Below are positions 11,291 to 24,579 of a DNA stretch of 64,000 nt, in pieces. The notes below the pieces were generated by a model, which saw nothing but the letters and a program-made list of their open reading frames with translations, was not told the DNA's origin and did no database searches. Within the stretch, counting starts at the first letter, position 1. Each line of letters starts with the position of its first letter. The stretch comes from Cololabis saira (Eukaryota > Chordata > Actinopteri > Beloniformes > Belonidae). Location of the stretch: positions 40,025,848 to 40,089,847 of the forward strand of contig NC_084606.1 in the NCBI RefSeq assembly GCF_033807715.1, given 5' to 3'. The position numbers and the translations under genes were made by a program.

Positions 11291-11755
11291 TCATGCCCAG
11301 ACTCAGCATTGGCATGTGTGCTGAGAAATCTCATCACAAGTGGCCGGCACTGAGTGTGTGTTCACAACTGGCATTACAACGTGTGCACAAATACGCCTGG
11401 AGCAGGGCCGGCCCAAGCCTCCATGGGGCCCTAAGCAAAATGTGATTTTGGGGCCCTGTATTACTGCCAATAATACTGATTATTGATCATTCACACACCC
11501 ACTATAAACTTATTTCATGTTCTTCCCTGTCATTACAATACACTTGTAAAACTTTTTGTTGTAGTTAGATTGTAATCCACAGGGATTAAGACCATGGAAG
11601 CAGACAACAGATTAACAAACTTTATATTTTGCAAAGTCAGCAACTGCCCCTACTAGCCACACAGAGAAGCAGCAGATAAAAGGTCAAAGGTCACAGTTGC
11701 AGCAGTGTTGTTTCCATCATCCTACTGTCAGCCTGGCAGGTTTTTACCCATCTAT

Positions 11756-13170
11756 GGGCCCGATTTACTAAAGGTTTGCGTGTGTTAAAACGTGTGCAAA
11801 CTTGACAGCACCCGCAAACCAAAGTGCCAGCTGATCTACTAACGGCGTGCAAAGACGACTGCGTCTCTGAAATGCACAAAATTGCACACGCAATCCATTT
11901 AGTACTTTTGCCCTGATGAATAATCGATATGGGGCGTACCCGCCAGAAATCCTAAATACTGGGAGGGGAAGATGCAAATTGGTCCATTTACCACGCGCAA
12001 TGAGATTTACCAAGCCTGAAAGTAATTGCGCGTATTGTGATTGCGTCTGTATTTAATACGTTTGAAAGGAAGGTGCTAATCTGCTGCTGCTGTTATTGTG
12101 GCAAGGAGGCGACATCCAAAATCAAAGAATACGCAGAGAGAGAGTCTTTATTCTGCTGCATGCTATTTTAAAAATGGTTGCACAAGTTTTATTAAAGGCC
12201 ACTTTTTCTTTAGTTCTCCGCCTTATATCTTGCCACCTGTGCCCCCCTCCACTCGCCCACAAGCAGGCCAAGCCTTTGTGCCAAAACTTTGTATTTTATT
12301 GATTACTTATCTTATTGAACGTGAAATCATCCTTCGTAAATTACATTTAATTAAAACTAGTGCTTATTAATCACAAAACACAGGTTAAACATCATGACCA
12401 AATCCGCTCCGACCCGCTGTGTCAGGATCAGCGCAGAGACTGCAACTTCGCCTGAATTATGCTTCTGCGTTAAATCGACGGCCATATGATGGTCCCGTCT
12501 GTCACACATTTACTGTCAGTGTTTGCTATATAATATATAATATTTGCAATATACTGTGGACATCTGAATAAAAACTTAACTCATAAATAGATGAATCAAA
12601 GCGCTCTCCAGCTCTGTGTCTGATTGTCTTTTTCTCCTCAGATCATGCCGAGCACCGCGGGGTCACGTAAACCCGACCAATTCAATATTAAAATCAAATT
12701 CAGTCCTGTGGCTCGTTTTTCTATTTCGTATTTTTGATCTGTGCCTAAAATTGAAATATGAAAAACCAGACGTTTTTCCGTTTTTTGTGTTACCAACTGC
12801 ATTTATTCTATCGCAGGTTTTCTCCGATATTGCGTTTCTTTTGGTAATGTTTAAATGTATTTGCTGTAGTTCATGAATGTGTTTATTTGCCTCTTCCACT
12901 AATATCTCTAACTCCAACTCGTCAAATTTCATTTTGCGCTTGTGACTTGTGACTGTGCATTCCATCCAGACTCTCCATGGCGCAGAGTTTGCGCTCGCAA
13001 ACCTTAAGACACGCAACACCTCATTTAAATACTGCTGTTTGCACCTGTTATCAATTGCGCAGGCAATCTTAGTTGATCACCCGCAAACCACGCAACAACA
13101 GCACGCGCAAACTTTTTCAGTGCACACGCAATTTAGTACTCTTTATTTAGGATCTTAGTAAATCGGGCCC
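11756..13170. mobile_element. Harbinger-like DNA transposon (non-autonomous)
   Basis: The ends GGGCCCGATTTACTAA and TTAGTAAATCGGGCCC are inverted repeats of about 16-20 bp, flanked on both sides by TAT (11753-11755 and 13171-13173), a 3-bp duplication. Subterminal regions are full of TTGCGCGTG/GCAAAC-type words in opposite orientations. The interior carries a decayed Myb-like frame on the minus strand, as in Harbinger elements. A scrap of the CGACGC MITE family lies at 12443-12480. Confidence 0.75.
12663..12965 (-). pseudogene. Myb/SANT-like DNA-binding protein remnant of the Harbinger-like element
   Basis: The minus-strand frame contains HKRKMKFDELELEILVEEAN, then HLNITKRNAI and CDRINAVGN. 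This order resembles the Myb/SANT-like domain encoded by PIF/Harbinger transposons, where a Myb-like protein partners the nuclease at the element ends. After INAVG the sequence GGTAAC could be a splice donor; beyond it the frame reads non-homologous residues (SYFNFRHRSK) and stops, so the continuous frame is probably exon plus intron. The start is uncertain (Met at 12965 or slightly inside). No nuclease gene is present, so the element is not autonomous. Confidence 0.55.
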
Positions 13171-13662
13171 TATGGGTTTTAATCTGAAATGGAGCAAATT
13201 CAGCTACAAGAGCAGCCTGGGGTTGATTTACCCATAATATTTAAAGTGATATAGTACTAAGTGTAAGTGTATATAAGTGTAAGCCAATTACCATTTACCA
13301 TTTAAGTGTGATACTGAGTGTCATCTACAGTGTAGGCCGACTAAAAGAAACAAAATAATCAAATAGATAATTTGTAAACCATTTACTGTAAACACGTTAT
13401 CTACTTTATTTTTGGTTTTAAATAAACTTCAACTAAACTACTGTATTTTCCGCATTATATGGCGCACCTTCAATGAATGACGTATTTTAAAACCTTTTCC
13501 ATATATAAGGCGCACCGCATTCTAAGGCGCTACAGTAGAGGCTGGGGTTACGTTAGCATCCATTAGACGGTGCTGTGCTAAAGGGAATGTCAACAAAACA
13601 GTCAAACTTTATTAATAGATTACAAATCAGCTTTCTGACAACTCCATTCACTCCCAAAATGA

Positions 13663-13830
13663 ATAAGATAAGATAATAAGATAAGGTAATCCTTTAATAG
13701 TCCCACAGAGGGGAAATTTGCAGTTTACAGCAGCAAAGGGGATAGTGCAAAAACAAGAGGCATCAATAGGAATAGTAATAACACAGTAATAATAACACAC
13801 TATAAACAGTAAACTGGTATATATAATAAT
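13663..13830 (-). mobile_element. LINE-like 3' tail fragment
   Basis: Read on the minus strand it ends CTGTGGGACTATTAAAGG followed by a (TTATC)-type simple tail, the usual form of a fish LINE 3' end. No coding sequence is left. Confidence 0.45.
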
Positions 13831-13831
13831 A

Positions 13832-15831
13832 ATTAAAGCTGCAAGCAGCGATGAACGGGCCCTCGCACTCACGTCCACCGCCCCCCATAAGCATACCAGA
13901 AATGACACCACCCACGACTCTCTATGTCAAACCATTCAAAAGTTATAGCAGAAAAAAGGAACAACCAATCAGAAGAAGGGGCAGGGCTAATTCAGGCCAA
14001 TGAATGTCAAGGACTCCATACAGAGTCTGATGACACCACCCACGACTCTCTATGTCAAACCATTCAAAAGTTATGGCAGAAAATCGGGACAACCAATCAG
14101 AAGAAGGGGCGGGGCTAATTCAGGCCAATGAAGCTCAAGGACTCAATACCGATTCAGGTGACATCACCCACAACTCTCTATGTCAAAACATTCAAAATTT
14201 ATTGCAGGAAATATGGACAACCAATCAGAAGAAGGGGCGGAGCTAATTTTCACCAATTATGGTCAAGGACTCAATATCAAGTCCCATGACACCACCCACA
14301 ACTCTCTATGTCAATCCATTCAAAAGTTATGGCAGAGAAAAGTATTCTAAGGGGCGCTGTTGAGCCGTTAGGCCACGCCCATTAATGCAAACCATGAAAT
14401 ATCAAATTTATCACCAAGCCTGGCTTGCATGCAAAATTTGGTGACTTTTGGAGAACTATAAAATATGGACCAATCAGATGAAGGGAAGGAGTGCTTTTTG
14501 GCATCTAGCGTCGTCACGGTAACACTTTTGAAAGAGAAAAGTAATGCGCGTAGTCGCAAGATGGAGACGCACATTTTGAGGTCTCACACACCTGGGTGCA
14601 CGTTACGGTTCGGGCCGTATTAATTGCCGAAGGAATTGCATAAATTGCGCCAAAATTACACAATTAATTCAAAATGGCTGACTTCCTGTTCGGTTTCGGC
14701 CATGGCGCCATGAGACTTTTCTTTAAGTTGCAACATGATACAGGTGTGTACCGATTTTTGTGCATGTACGTAAAACCGTATTGTGGGGCTTGAAGCACAA
14801 AGTTTTCCGGGGGGCGCTGTTGAGCCATTTTGCCACGCCCGTTAATACAAACCATGAAATATCAAATTTATCGCCAGGCCTGCCTTGCATGCAAAATTTG
14901 GTGACTTTTGGGGAACTATCAAATATGGACCAATCAGATGAAGGGGGGCGCGCCTTATGGCGTCTAGCGTCGCCACGGTAACACTTTTGAAAGAGAAAAG
15001 TAATGCGCATAGTCGCAGGATGGAGACGCACATTTTGATGTATAACACACCTGGGTGCACGTTACGGTTGAGGCCGTATTAATTCTCGAAGGAATGGCAT
15101 ATATTGCTCCAAAATTACGCGATTAATTCAGAATGTTCAAAATGGCCGACTTCCTGTTAGGTTTTGGCAATGGCGCCAAGAGACTTTTCTTTTAGTTGCG
15201 ACATGATACAGGTGTGTACCGATTTTTGTTCATGTACGTCAAACCGTATTATGGGGCTTGAGGCGCAAAGTTTTTTCTGTCTGAACCAATCAGATGAAGG
15301 GTGGGCGCGCTTTTTGGCGTCTAGCATCGCCAAGGTAACGCTTTTGAAAGAGAAAAGTAATGCGTGGTGTCGGAGGATGGAGACGCACATTTTGATGTAT
15401 AACACACCTGGGAGCACGTTACGGTTCGGGCCGTATTAACTGCCGAAGGAATGGCATAAATTGCGCCAAAATTACACAATTAATTCAAAATGGCCGACTT
15501 CCTTTTCGGTTTCATGCATGACCCCAAGAGACTTTTCTTTAAGTTGTGCCATGAAACAGGTGTGTACCGATTTTCGTGCATGTACGTCAAACCGTATCGT
15601 GGGGCTTGAGGCACAAAGTTTTCAAGGGGGCGCTGTTGAGCCATTTTGCCACGCCCATTAATGTAAACCATTAAATATCAAATTTTTCGCCAGGCCTGAC
15701 TTGCATGCAAAATTTGGTGACTTTTTGGGCACGTTTAGGGGGGCAAAAAGGCCTTCCTTTTGTCAGAAAAATAATACAAAGAATTCCTACAGATACAATA
15801 GGGCCTTCGCACTGAAGGTGCTCGGGCCCTA
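13832..15831 (+). repeat. Array copy A (about 2.0 kb)
   Basis: Four 128-bp-type subrepeats (from about 13900) are followed by three longer subrepeats. It ends in the GCAC/GTGC stem-loop (15809-15821) and CTAA at 15829-15832. Confidence 0.85.
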
Positions 15832-18092
15832 ATTAAAGCTGCAAGCAGCGATGAACGGGCCCTCGCACTCACGGCCACCGCCCCCCATAAGTATCAGAAA
15901 TGACACCACCCACGACTTCCTATGTCAAACCATTGAAAAGTTATACCAGAAAATCGGGACAACCAATCAGAAGAAGGGGCGGGGCTAATTAAGGCCAACG
16001 AAGCTTAAGGACTCATTACAGAGTCCCATGACACCACCCACGACTTCCTATGTCAAACCATTCAAAAGTTATAGCAGAAAAAAGGGACAACCAATCAGAA
16101 GAAGGGGCGGGGCTAATTTAAGCCAATGAAGGTCAAGGGCTCCATAAAGAATCTGATGACACCACCCACGACTCTCTATGTTAAACAATTAAAATGTTAT
16201 AGCAGAAAAAAGGGACAACCAATGACAAGAAGGGGCGGGGCTAATTCAGGCCAATGAAGGTCAAGGACTCCATACAGAATCTTATGACACCACCCAGGAC
16301 TCTCTATGTCAAACCATTCCAAAGTTATAGCAGAAAATCGGGACAACCAATCAGAAGAAGGAGCGGGGCTAATTAAGCCCAACGAAGCTTAAGAACTCAT
16401 TACAGAGTCCCATGATACCACCCATGACTTCCTATGTCAAACCATTCAAAAGTTATAGCAGAAAAAAGGGACAACCAATCAGAAGAAGGGGCGGGGCTAA
16501 TTAAGGCCAACGAAGCTTAAGGACTCATTACAGAGTCCCATGACACCACCCACAACTCTCTATGTCAAACCATTCAAAAGTTATGGCAGAGAAAAGTATT
16601 CTAGGGGGCGCTGTTGAGCCGTTAGGCCACGCCCATTAATGCAAACCATGAAATATCAAATGTATCGCCAAGTCTGGCTTGCATGCAAAATTTGGTGACT
16701 TTTGGAGAACTATCAAAAATGGACCAATCACATGAAGGGGGGGGGGGGGCGCGCCTTTTGGCGTCTAGCGTCGCCACGGTAACACTTTTGAAAGAGAAAA
16801 GTAATGCGTGGTGTCGCAGGATGTAGACGCACATTTTGATGTATAACACACCTGGGGGCACGTTACGGTTCGGGCTGAATTAACTGCCGAAGGAATGGCA
16901 TAAATTTCGCCAAAATGACACAATGTATTCAAAATGGCCGACATCCTGTTCGGTTTCGGCCATGGCTCCAAGAGACTTTTCTTTAAGTTGTGCCATGATA
17001 CAGGTGTGTAGCGATTTTCGTGCATGTACGTCAAACCGTATTGTGGGGCTTGAGGCACAAAGTTTTCTAGGGGGCGCTGTTGAGCCATTTTGCCACGCCC
17101 ATTAATGCAAACCATGAAATATCAAATTTATCGCCAGGCCTGGCTTGCATGCCAAATTTGGTGCCTTTTGGGGAACTATCAAATATGGACCAATCAGATG
17201 AAGGGGGGGTGCGCTTGTTGGCGTCTAGCGTCGCCACGGTAACACTTTTGAAAGACAAAAGTAATGCGTGTAGTCGCAGGATGGAGACGCACATTTTGAT
17301 GTATAACACATCTGGGTTCACGATACGGTTCGGGCTGAATTAACTCTCGAAGGAATGGCATATATTGCTCCAAAATTACGCAATTAATTCAGAATGTTCA
17401 AAATGGCCGACTTCCTGTTCGGTTTCGGCCATGGCGCCAAGAGACTTTTCTTTTAGTTGCGACATGATACAGGTGTGTACCGATTTTCGTTCATGTACGT
17501 CAAACCGTATTATGGGGCTTGAGGCGCAAAGTTTTTTCTGTCTGAACCAACCAGATGAAGGGTGGCCGCGCTTTTTGGCGTCTAGCGCCGCCACGGTAAC
17601 GCTTTTGAAAGAGAAAAGTAATGCGTGTAGTCGCAGGATGGAGACGCACATTTTGATGTATAACACACTTGGGTGCACGTTACGGTTCGGGCTGAATTAA
17701 CTTTCGAAGGAATGGCATAAATTTCGCCAAAATGACACAACTAATTCAAAATGGCCGACTTCCTGTTCGGTTTCGGGCATGACGCCAAGAGACTTTTCTT
17801 TCAGTTGCGCCATGATACAGGTGTGTACCGATTTTCGTGCGTGTACGACATACCGCATTCTGGGGCTTGAGGCACAAAGGGGGCGCCGTTGAGCCATTTT
17901 GCCAAGCCCATTAATGCAAACCATTAAATATCAAATTTTTCGCCAGGCCTGACTTGCATGCAAAATTTGGTGACTTTTTGGGCATGTTAAGGGGGGCAAA
18001 AAGGCCCTCCTTTCGTCAGAAGAAAAAAGAAAGAAAAAAAAAAATTCCTACAGATACAATAGGGCCTTCGCACTGCAAGTGCTCGGGCCCTA
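15832..18092 (+). repeat. Array copy B (about 2.26 kb)
   Basis: It carries about six 128-bp-type subrepeats, more than copy A, then long subrepeats. Its terminal loop reads GCACTGCAAGTGC, a variant of GCACTGAAGGTGC that keeps the stem paired. Confidence 0.85.
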
Positions 18093-18711
18093 ATTAAAGC
18101 TGCAAGCAGCGATGAACGGGCCCTCGCACTCACGTCCACCGCCCCCCATAAGCATATCAGAAATGACAGCACCCACGACTTCCTATGTCAAACCATTCAA
18201 AAGTTATAGCAGAAAAAAGGGACAACCAATCAGAAGAAGGGGCGGGGCTTATTCTGGCCAATGAAGGTCAAGGACTCCATAAAGAATCTGATGACACCAC
18301 CCAGGACTCTCTATGTCAAACCATTCCAATGTTATAGCAGAAAATCGGGCCAACCAATCAGAAGAAGGGGCGGGGCTAATTAAGGCCAACGAAGCTTAAG
18401 GACTCATTACAGAGTCCCATGACACCACCCACAACTCTCTATGTCAAACCATTCAAAAGTTATGGCAGAGAAAAGTATTCTAGGGGGCGCTGTTGAGCCG
18501 TTAGGCCACGCCCGTTAATGCAAACCATGAAATATCAAATTTATCGCCAAGTCTGTCTTGCATGCAAAATTTGGTGACTTTTGGAGAACTATCAAATATG
18601 GACCAATCAGATGAAGGGGAAAGAGAAAAGTAATGTGCGTCGTCACAGGACAGAGACGAACATTTTGATGTAAAAAAAACACAAAAATTGCTGACAAAAA
18701 TTTTGGCATAT

Positions 18712-18785
18712 CAAGCCAGGCTTGAACTCTCGACCTCTGGCAGCAAAGACCGCAATAATCTGGCTGAGCTAAGTCTCAGCTTATC
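18712..18785 (-). other. tRNA-like segment, possibly tRNA-derived SINE scrap
   Basis: The minus strand reads TTAGCTCAGCCAGATTATTG, resembling an A box, and 30 bases later GAGAGTTCAAGCC, resembling a B box. A clean cloverleaf with paired acceptor arms is not visible, so I do not call a tRNA gene. Confidence 0.3.
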
Positions 18786-18967
18786 CTTTTATTTGACCTA
18801 CTGGGTTAGGACAGACCAACATAGCGATAAAATGTCTGGAACTTTTTTTTCCTAATTTTTTTAATATTTGTAAGTTATAAATATTAGTAAAACCCTACTA
18901 TTTAAATTATTACTTTTTTTGTAACCATTCTGCCAAGGTTGTAACCGGGCTGAGCCGGGAATATTTC

Positions 18968-19140
18968 TGAAGTCACCACATTACAGGGAGCTGATTGGTC
19001 GGGGGGCGGGGCCGTCATCACCCTACTCGCCACTGATTGGTCGGGGGGCGGGGCCGTCATCACCCTACTCGCCACTGATTGGTCGGGGGGCGGGGCCGCC
19101 ATCACCCTACTCGCCACTGATTGGTCAGGGGGCGGGGCCG
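18968..19140. repeat. 42-bp tandem repeat with CCAAT and GC boxes, about four units
   Basis: Each unit reads CTGATTGGTCGGGGGGCGGG followed by GCCGTCATCACCCTACTCGC. ATTGG is a reverse CCAAT box and GGGGCGGGGC a GC box, about 8 bp apart, in each unit. Confidence 0.85.
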
Positions 19141-20924
19141 GCAGACGTTTGAATCAGGAAGCGGGAGTCAGCGCGAGAGCGACTGGCGGCTCGCGGCAAT
19201 TTTATTATAAAAAAAGGACAACCAATCAGAAGAAGGGGCGGGGCTAATTCAGGCCAATGAAGTTCAAGGACTCCATAAAGAATCTGATGACACCACCCAC
19301 GACTCTCTATGTCAAACCATTCAAAAGTTATAGCAGAAAATCGGGACAACCAATCAGAAGAAGGGGCGGGGCTAATTAAGGCCAACTAAGCTTAAGGACT
19401 CATTACAGAATCCCATGACACCACCCACGACTTCCTATGTCAAACCATTCAAAAGTTATGGCAGATAAAAGTATTCTAGGGGGGGCTGTTGAGCCGTTAG
19501 GCCACGCCCATTAATGCAAACCAAGAAATATCAAATTTATCGCCAAGTCTGTCTTGCATGCAAAATTTGGTGACTTTTGGAGAACTATCAAATATGGACC
19601 AATCACATGAAGGGGGGGGCGCACCTTTTGGCGTCTAGCGTCGCCACGGTAACACTTTTGAAAGAGAAAAGTAATGCGTGGTGTCGCAGGATGTAGATGC
19701 ACATTTTGATGTATAACACACCTGGGTGCACGTTACGGTTCGGGCTGAATTAACTGCCGAAGGAAATAAATAAATTTCGCCAAAATTACACAATTTATTC
19801 AAAATGGCCGACATCCTGTTCGGTTTCGGCCATGGCTCCAAGAGACTTTTCTTTAAGTTGTGCCATGATACAGGTGTGTAGCGATTCTCGTGCATGTACG
19901 TCAAACCGTATTGTGGGGCTTGAGGCACAAAGTTTTCCGGGGGGCGCTGTTGAGCCATTTTGCCACGCCCATTAATGCAAACCATGAAATATCAAATTTA
20001 TCGCCAGGCATGGCTTGCATGCCAAATTTGGTGCCTTTTGGGGAACTATCAAATATGGACCAATCAGATGAAGGGGGGGTGCGCTTGTTGGCGTCTAGCG
20101 TCGCCACGGTAACACTTTCGAAAGAGAAAAGTAATGCGTGTAGTCGCAGGATGGAGACGCACATTTTGATGTATAACACATCTGGGTTCACGATACGGTT
20201 CGGGCTGAATTAACTCTCAAAGGAATGGCATATATTGCTCCAAAATTACGCAATTAATTCAGAATGTTCAAAATGGCCGACTTCCTGTTCGGTTTCGGCC
20301 ATGGCGCCAATAGACTTTTCTTTTAGTTGCGACATAATACAGGAGTGTACCGATTTTCGTTCATGTACGTCAAACCGTATTATGGGGCTTGAGGCACAAA
20401 GTTTTTTCTGTCGAACCAATCAGATGAAGGGTGGGCGCGCTTTTTGGCGTCTAGCGCCGCCACGGTAACGCTTTTGAAAGAGAAAAGTAATGCGTGTTGT
20501 CGCAGGATGGAGACGCACATTTTGATGTATAACACACTTGGGGGCACGTTACGGTTCGGGCTGAATTAACTTTTGAAGGAATGGCATAAATTTCGCCAAA
20601 ATGACACGACTAATTCAAAATGGCCGACATCCTGTTCGGTTTCGGGCATGACCCCAAGAGACTTTTGTTTAAGTTGTCCCATGATACAGGTGTGTACCGA
20701 TTTTCGTGCATGTACGTCAAACCGTATCGTGGGGCTTGAGACACAAAGTTTTCCGGGGGGCGCTGTTGAGCCATTTTGCCACGCCCATTAGTGCAAACCT
20801 TTAAAAATCAAATTTTTCGCCAGGCCTGACTAGGGTGCAAAATTTGGTGACTTTTTGGGCATGTTAAGGGGGGCAAAAAGGCCTTCACTTTGTCAGGAAA
20901 ATAATAATAATAATAACTAGAAAA

Positions 20925-22690
20925 TTTCATGAAATTTTGATATGGGCATGCCCTACGGCCCATTCGACCCCTCTCGCTGCTTTGGTTTAGGGCTGTAGTG
21001 GTTGTGTTCGGGGTGGTTCTATGTCAGTTTGAGGTGTTTAAAGTTGTATTGCATTCATTCCTGTGCTCCCAATAGTTATTAAAGGCGTGCGCTTTTTGGC
21101 GTCTAGCGCCCCCCACGGTGACACTTTTGACTGAAAAAAGTAATGCCCATCGAGGCAACATGGAGACGCATCTAACGATGTATGCCATGCATGGGTGCAT
21201 GTTGCGGTTCAGGCTACATTAATGGATAGGTTTTTGTTTCACCGTGGTAAAAAAAACCATCTGAATGAATGGGGCCATTTGGCATGGATTTTGACATAAA
21301 ATTTCCTTAAATAACAGCTTCATGAAATTTGAATATGTTGAAGTCCACAGCGTGCCGAGTCGGGGAACATTTGTAGGATGTCTCTATGATAATCTGTTGC
21401 CTAGCAACAAGCGTCCAAAGTCAAACGGAAATAAAGAAAAAAATGAAAGGTCATTATCGCAAAAAGTGTAATAATTGGCATAATGAGCTTGTACGGTCCG
21501 TTAGTGCCAATCGGGCCGAGTGTTTGAAAGTTTGAACGATGTCTCTACGATAAAGTCTGGCCGAGCAATAAACGTTAGAATTTTTGCCTTTTTTTTTGCT
21601 TTTTGGCATCTAGCGTTGCCACGGTAACACTTTTGACTGAGAAAAGTAATGCCCATCGAGGCACGATTGAGACGCATCCAACGATGTATGCCATGCATGG
21701 GTGCACGTTCCGGTCTGGGCATCATTAACAGATGTTTTATTCACATGCTCCCCCATACAAATGCATAGGTTTTTGTTGCCATGGTAACAAGCTCCATAGG
21801 ATAGAATGGGACAATTAGGCTTCAATATCTCAAAAGCTGTAAACGACAGCGTAATGAGACCTTAGTATGTTGTAGTCCACAGCAACCCGAGTCTTTTAAC
21901 GTTAAATTAAACTCTCTACGATATTGTGTTGCCGCGCAACAAGCGTCCGAAATTCCGTTAGCATCAAAATGAACAAAGTGGAATACCTCAAAAACCGTAA
22001 TAGCAAGCTTGACGAGACTAAAATATGTTGCAGTACAAAGCGTCCCGGGTTTGTCAATGTTGTAATGATGTCTGTACGATAAACCGTTGCCTAGCAACAA
22101 ACGTCCAAAATAAAAGGGATTTTTTTTTTAAATTGAAAGTTAAATATCGCAAAAACCGTAATAACTAGAATGATGAAGTTGTATGGTCCTTTAAAGACTA
22201 TCGGGCCGAGTGTTTCAAAGTTTGAACGATGTCTCTACGATAAAGTTCGGCCGAGCAATAAGCGTGGGAATTTTTGCCTTTTTTTTTGCTTTTTGGCAAC
22301 TAGCGTTGCCACGGTAACCCCTATTACTGAGAAAAGTAATACCCATCGAATCACGATGGAGACGCATCCAACGATGTATGCCATGCATGGGTGCACGTTG
22401 CGGTTCGGGCCGTATTAACGGACGAAAAAAAGTGCGGAATAAGAATAATAAGAAAAGGGAAACCTTTTCTGTATACCAATATATCGCCTTCATTTTCATG
22501 TTTTTCCTCATTTTTTCGGGCGTGTTTTAGTTTTTGGAGATTTTTTTTTTCCACATCAGAGCGGGGTCATGCTGTACACCCGCTGGTGTGACGTGGGACT
22601 TTTGCGACTTTAGCTTGTTAGCAAAATGCTAGCAACATTGCCCTTTGGGCCATTCTGGACGATTGCAATATGGTCATGCCATTACTTGGC
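20925..22690. repeat. Diverged relative of the array family inside copy C
   Basis: It begins near AGAAAATTTCATGAAATTTT and GGGCATGCCC and ends near GGCATGCCCATAATAATA. In between lie shared words (GGCGTCTAGCG, CACGGTAACAC, AGTAATGCCCATCGA) at lower identity than among copies A-F, with several approximate 450-600-bp internal repeats. It contains the perfect palindrome-like GTTGCCATGGTAAC at 21775-21788. Confidence 0.6.
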
Positions 22691-22757
22691 ATGCCCATAA
22701 TAATAAAAATTCCTGCAAATACAATAGGGCCTTCGCTCTGAAGGTGCTCGGGCCCTA

Positions 22758-24579
22758 ATTAAAGCTGCAAGCAGCGATGATCGGGCCCTCGCACTCACGT
22801 CCACCGCCCCCCATAAGCATATCAGAAATGACACCACCCACGACTCTCTATGTCAAACGATTCAAAAGTTATAGCAGAAAAAAGGAACAACCAATCAGAA
22901 GACGGGGCAGGGCTAATTCAGGCCAATGAAGGTCAAGGACTCCATACAGAGTCTGATGACACCACCCACGACTCTCTATGTCAAACCATTCAAAAGTTAT
23001 AGCAGAAAATAGGGACAAACAATCAGAAGAAGGGGCGGGGCTAATTCAGGCCAATGAAGGTCAAGGACTCCATAAATAATCTGATGACACCAGCCACGAC
23101 TCTCTATGTCAAACCATTCCAAAGTTATAGCAGAAAATCGGGACAACCAATCAGAAGAAGGGGCGGGGCTAATTAAGGCCAACGAAGCTTAAGAACTCAT
23201 TACAGAGTCCCATGACACCACCCACAACTTCCTATGTCAAACCATTCAAAAGTTATGGCAGAGAAAAGTATTCTAGGGGGCGCTGTTGAGCCGTTAGGCA
23301 ACGCCCATTAATGCAAACCATGAAATATCAAATTTATCGCCAAGTCTGTCTTGCATGCAAAATTTGGTGGCTTTTGGAGAACTATCAAATATGGACCAAT
23401 CAGATTTCAAAATGGCCGACTTCCTGTTCGGTTTCGGCCATGGCTCCAAGAGAATTTTCTTTAAGTTGTGCCATGATACAGGTGTGTAGCGATTTTCGTG
23501 CATGTACGTCAAACCGTATTGTGGGGCTTGAGGCACAAAGTTTTCAAGGGGGCGCTTTTGAGCCATTTTACCACGCCCATTAATGCAAACCATGAAATAT
23601 CAAATTTATCGCCAGGCCGGTCTTGCATGCCAAATTTGGTGCCTTTTGGGGAACTATCAAATATGGACCAATCAGATGAAGGGGAGGTGCGCTTGTTGGT
23701 GTCTAGCGTCGCCACGGTAACACTTTTGAAAGAGAAAAGTAATGCGTTTAGTCGCAGGATGGAGACGCACATTTTGATGTATGACACACCTGGGTGCACG
23801 TTATGGTTCGGGCTGAATTAATTCTCGAAGGAATGGCATATATTGCTCCAAAATTACAGGATTAATTCAGAATGTTCAAAATGGCCGACTTCCTGTTCCG
23901 TTTCGGCCATAGCGCCAAGAGACTTTTCTTTAAGTTGCGACATGATACAGGTGTGTACCGATTTTCGTTCATGTACGTCAAAACGTATTATGGGGCTTGA
24001 GGCGCAAAGTTTTTTCTGTCTGAACCAATCAGATGAAGGGTGGGCGCGCTTTTTGGCGTCTAGCGTCGCCACGGTAACGCTTATGAAAGAGAAAAGTAAT
24101 GCGTGGTGTCGCAGGATGGAGACGCACATTTTGATGTATAACACACTTGGGGGCACGTTACGGTTCGGGCTGAATTAACTTTCGAAGGAATGGCATAACT
24201 TTCGCCAAAATGACACGATTAATTCAAAACGGCCGACATCCTGTTCGGTTTCGGGCATGACGCCAAGAGACTTTTCTTTAAGTTGCCCCATGATACAGGT
24301 GTGCACCGATTTTCGTGCATGTACGTCAAACCGTATCGTGGGGCTTGAGGCACAAAGTTTTCAAGGGGGCGCTGTTGAGCCATTTTGCCACGCCCATTAA
24401 AGCAAACCATTAAATATCAAATTTTTCGCCAGACCTGACTTGGGTGCAAAATTTGGTGACTTTTTGGGCATGTTAAGGGGGGCAAAAAGGCCATCACTTT
24501 GTCAGAAGAAAAAAAAAAATAATAATAAAAATTCCTGCAAATACAATAGGGCCTTCGCACTGCAAGTGCTCGGGCCCTA
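22758..24579 (+). repeat. Array copy D (about 1.8 kb)
   Basis: Same organisation as copy A. One long subrepeat is shortened: at about 23400 the unit jumps from ACCAATCAGAT directly to TTCAAAATGGCCGAC. The loop variant is GCACTGCAAGTGC. Confidence 0.85.

Larger units (their letters stand above)
18677..19205. other. Foreign insertion in copy C with a CCAAT/GC-box tandem repeat
   Basis: The family sequence breaks at about 18677 and resumes near 19210 with the 128-bp subrepeat. The insert holds a tRNA-like segment (18712-18785) and a 42-bp tandem repeat (18968-19140). Its ends and target duplication are not clear. Confidence 0.55.
18093..22757 (+). repeat. Array copy C (about 4.7 kb, with two internal insertions)
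   Basis: This is the longest copy. It is enlarged by foreign sequence at about 18677-19205 and by a diverged relative of the family at about 20925-22690. The ends match the other copies. Confidence 0.8.

Noticed and set aside
18712..18785. A true tRNA gene on the minus strand
   Set aside because: A-box-like and B-box-like words are present, but the acceptor and anticodon stems do not pair well; kept only as a tRNA-like segment.
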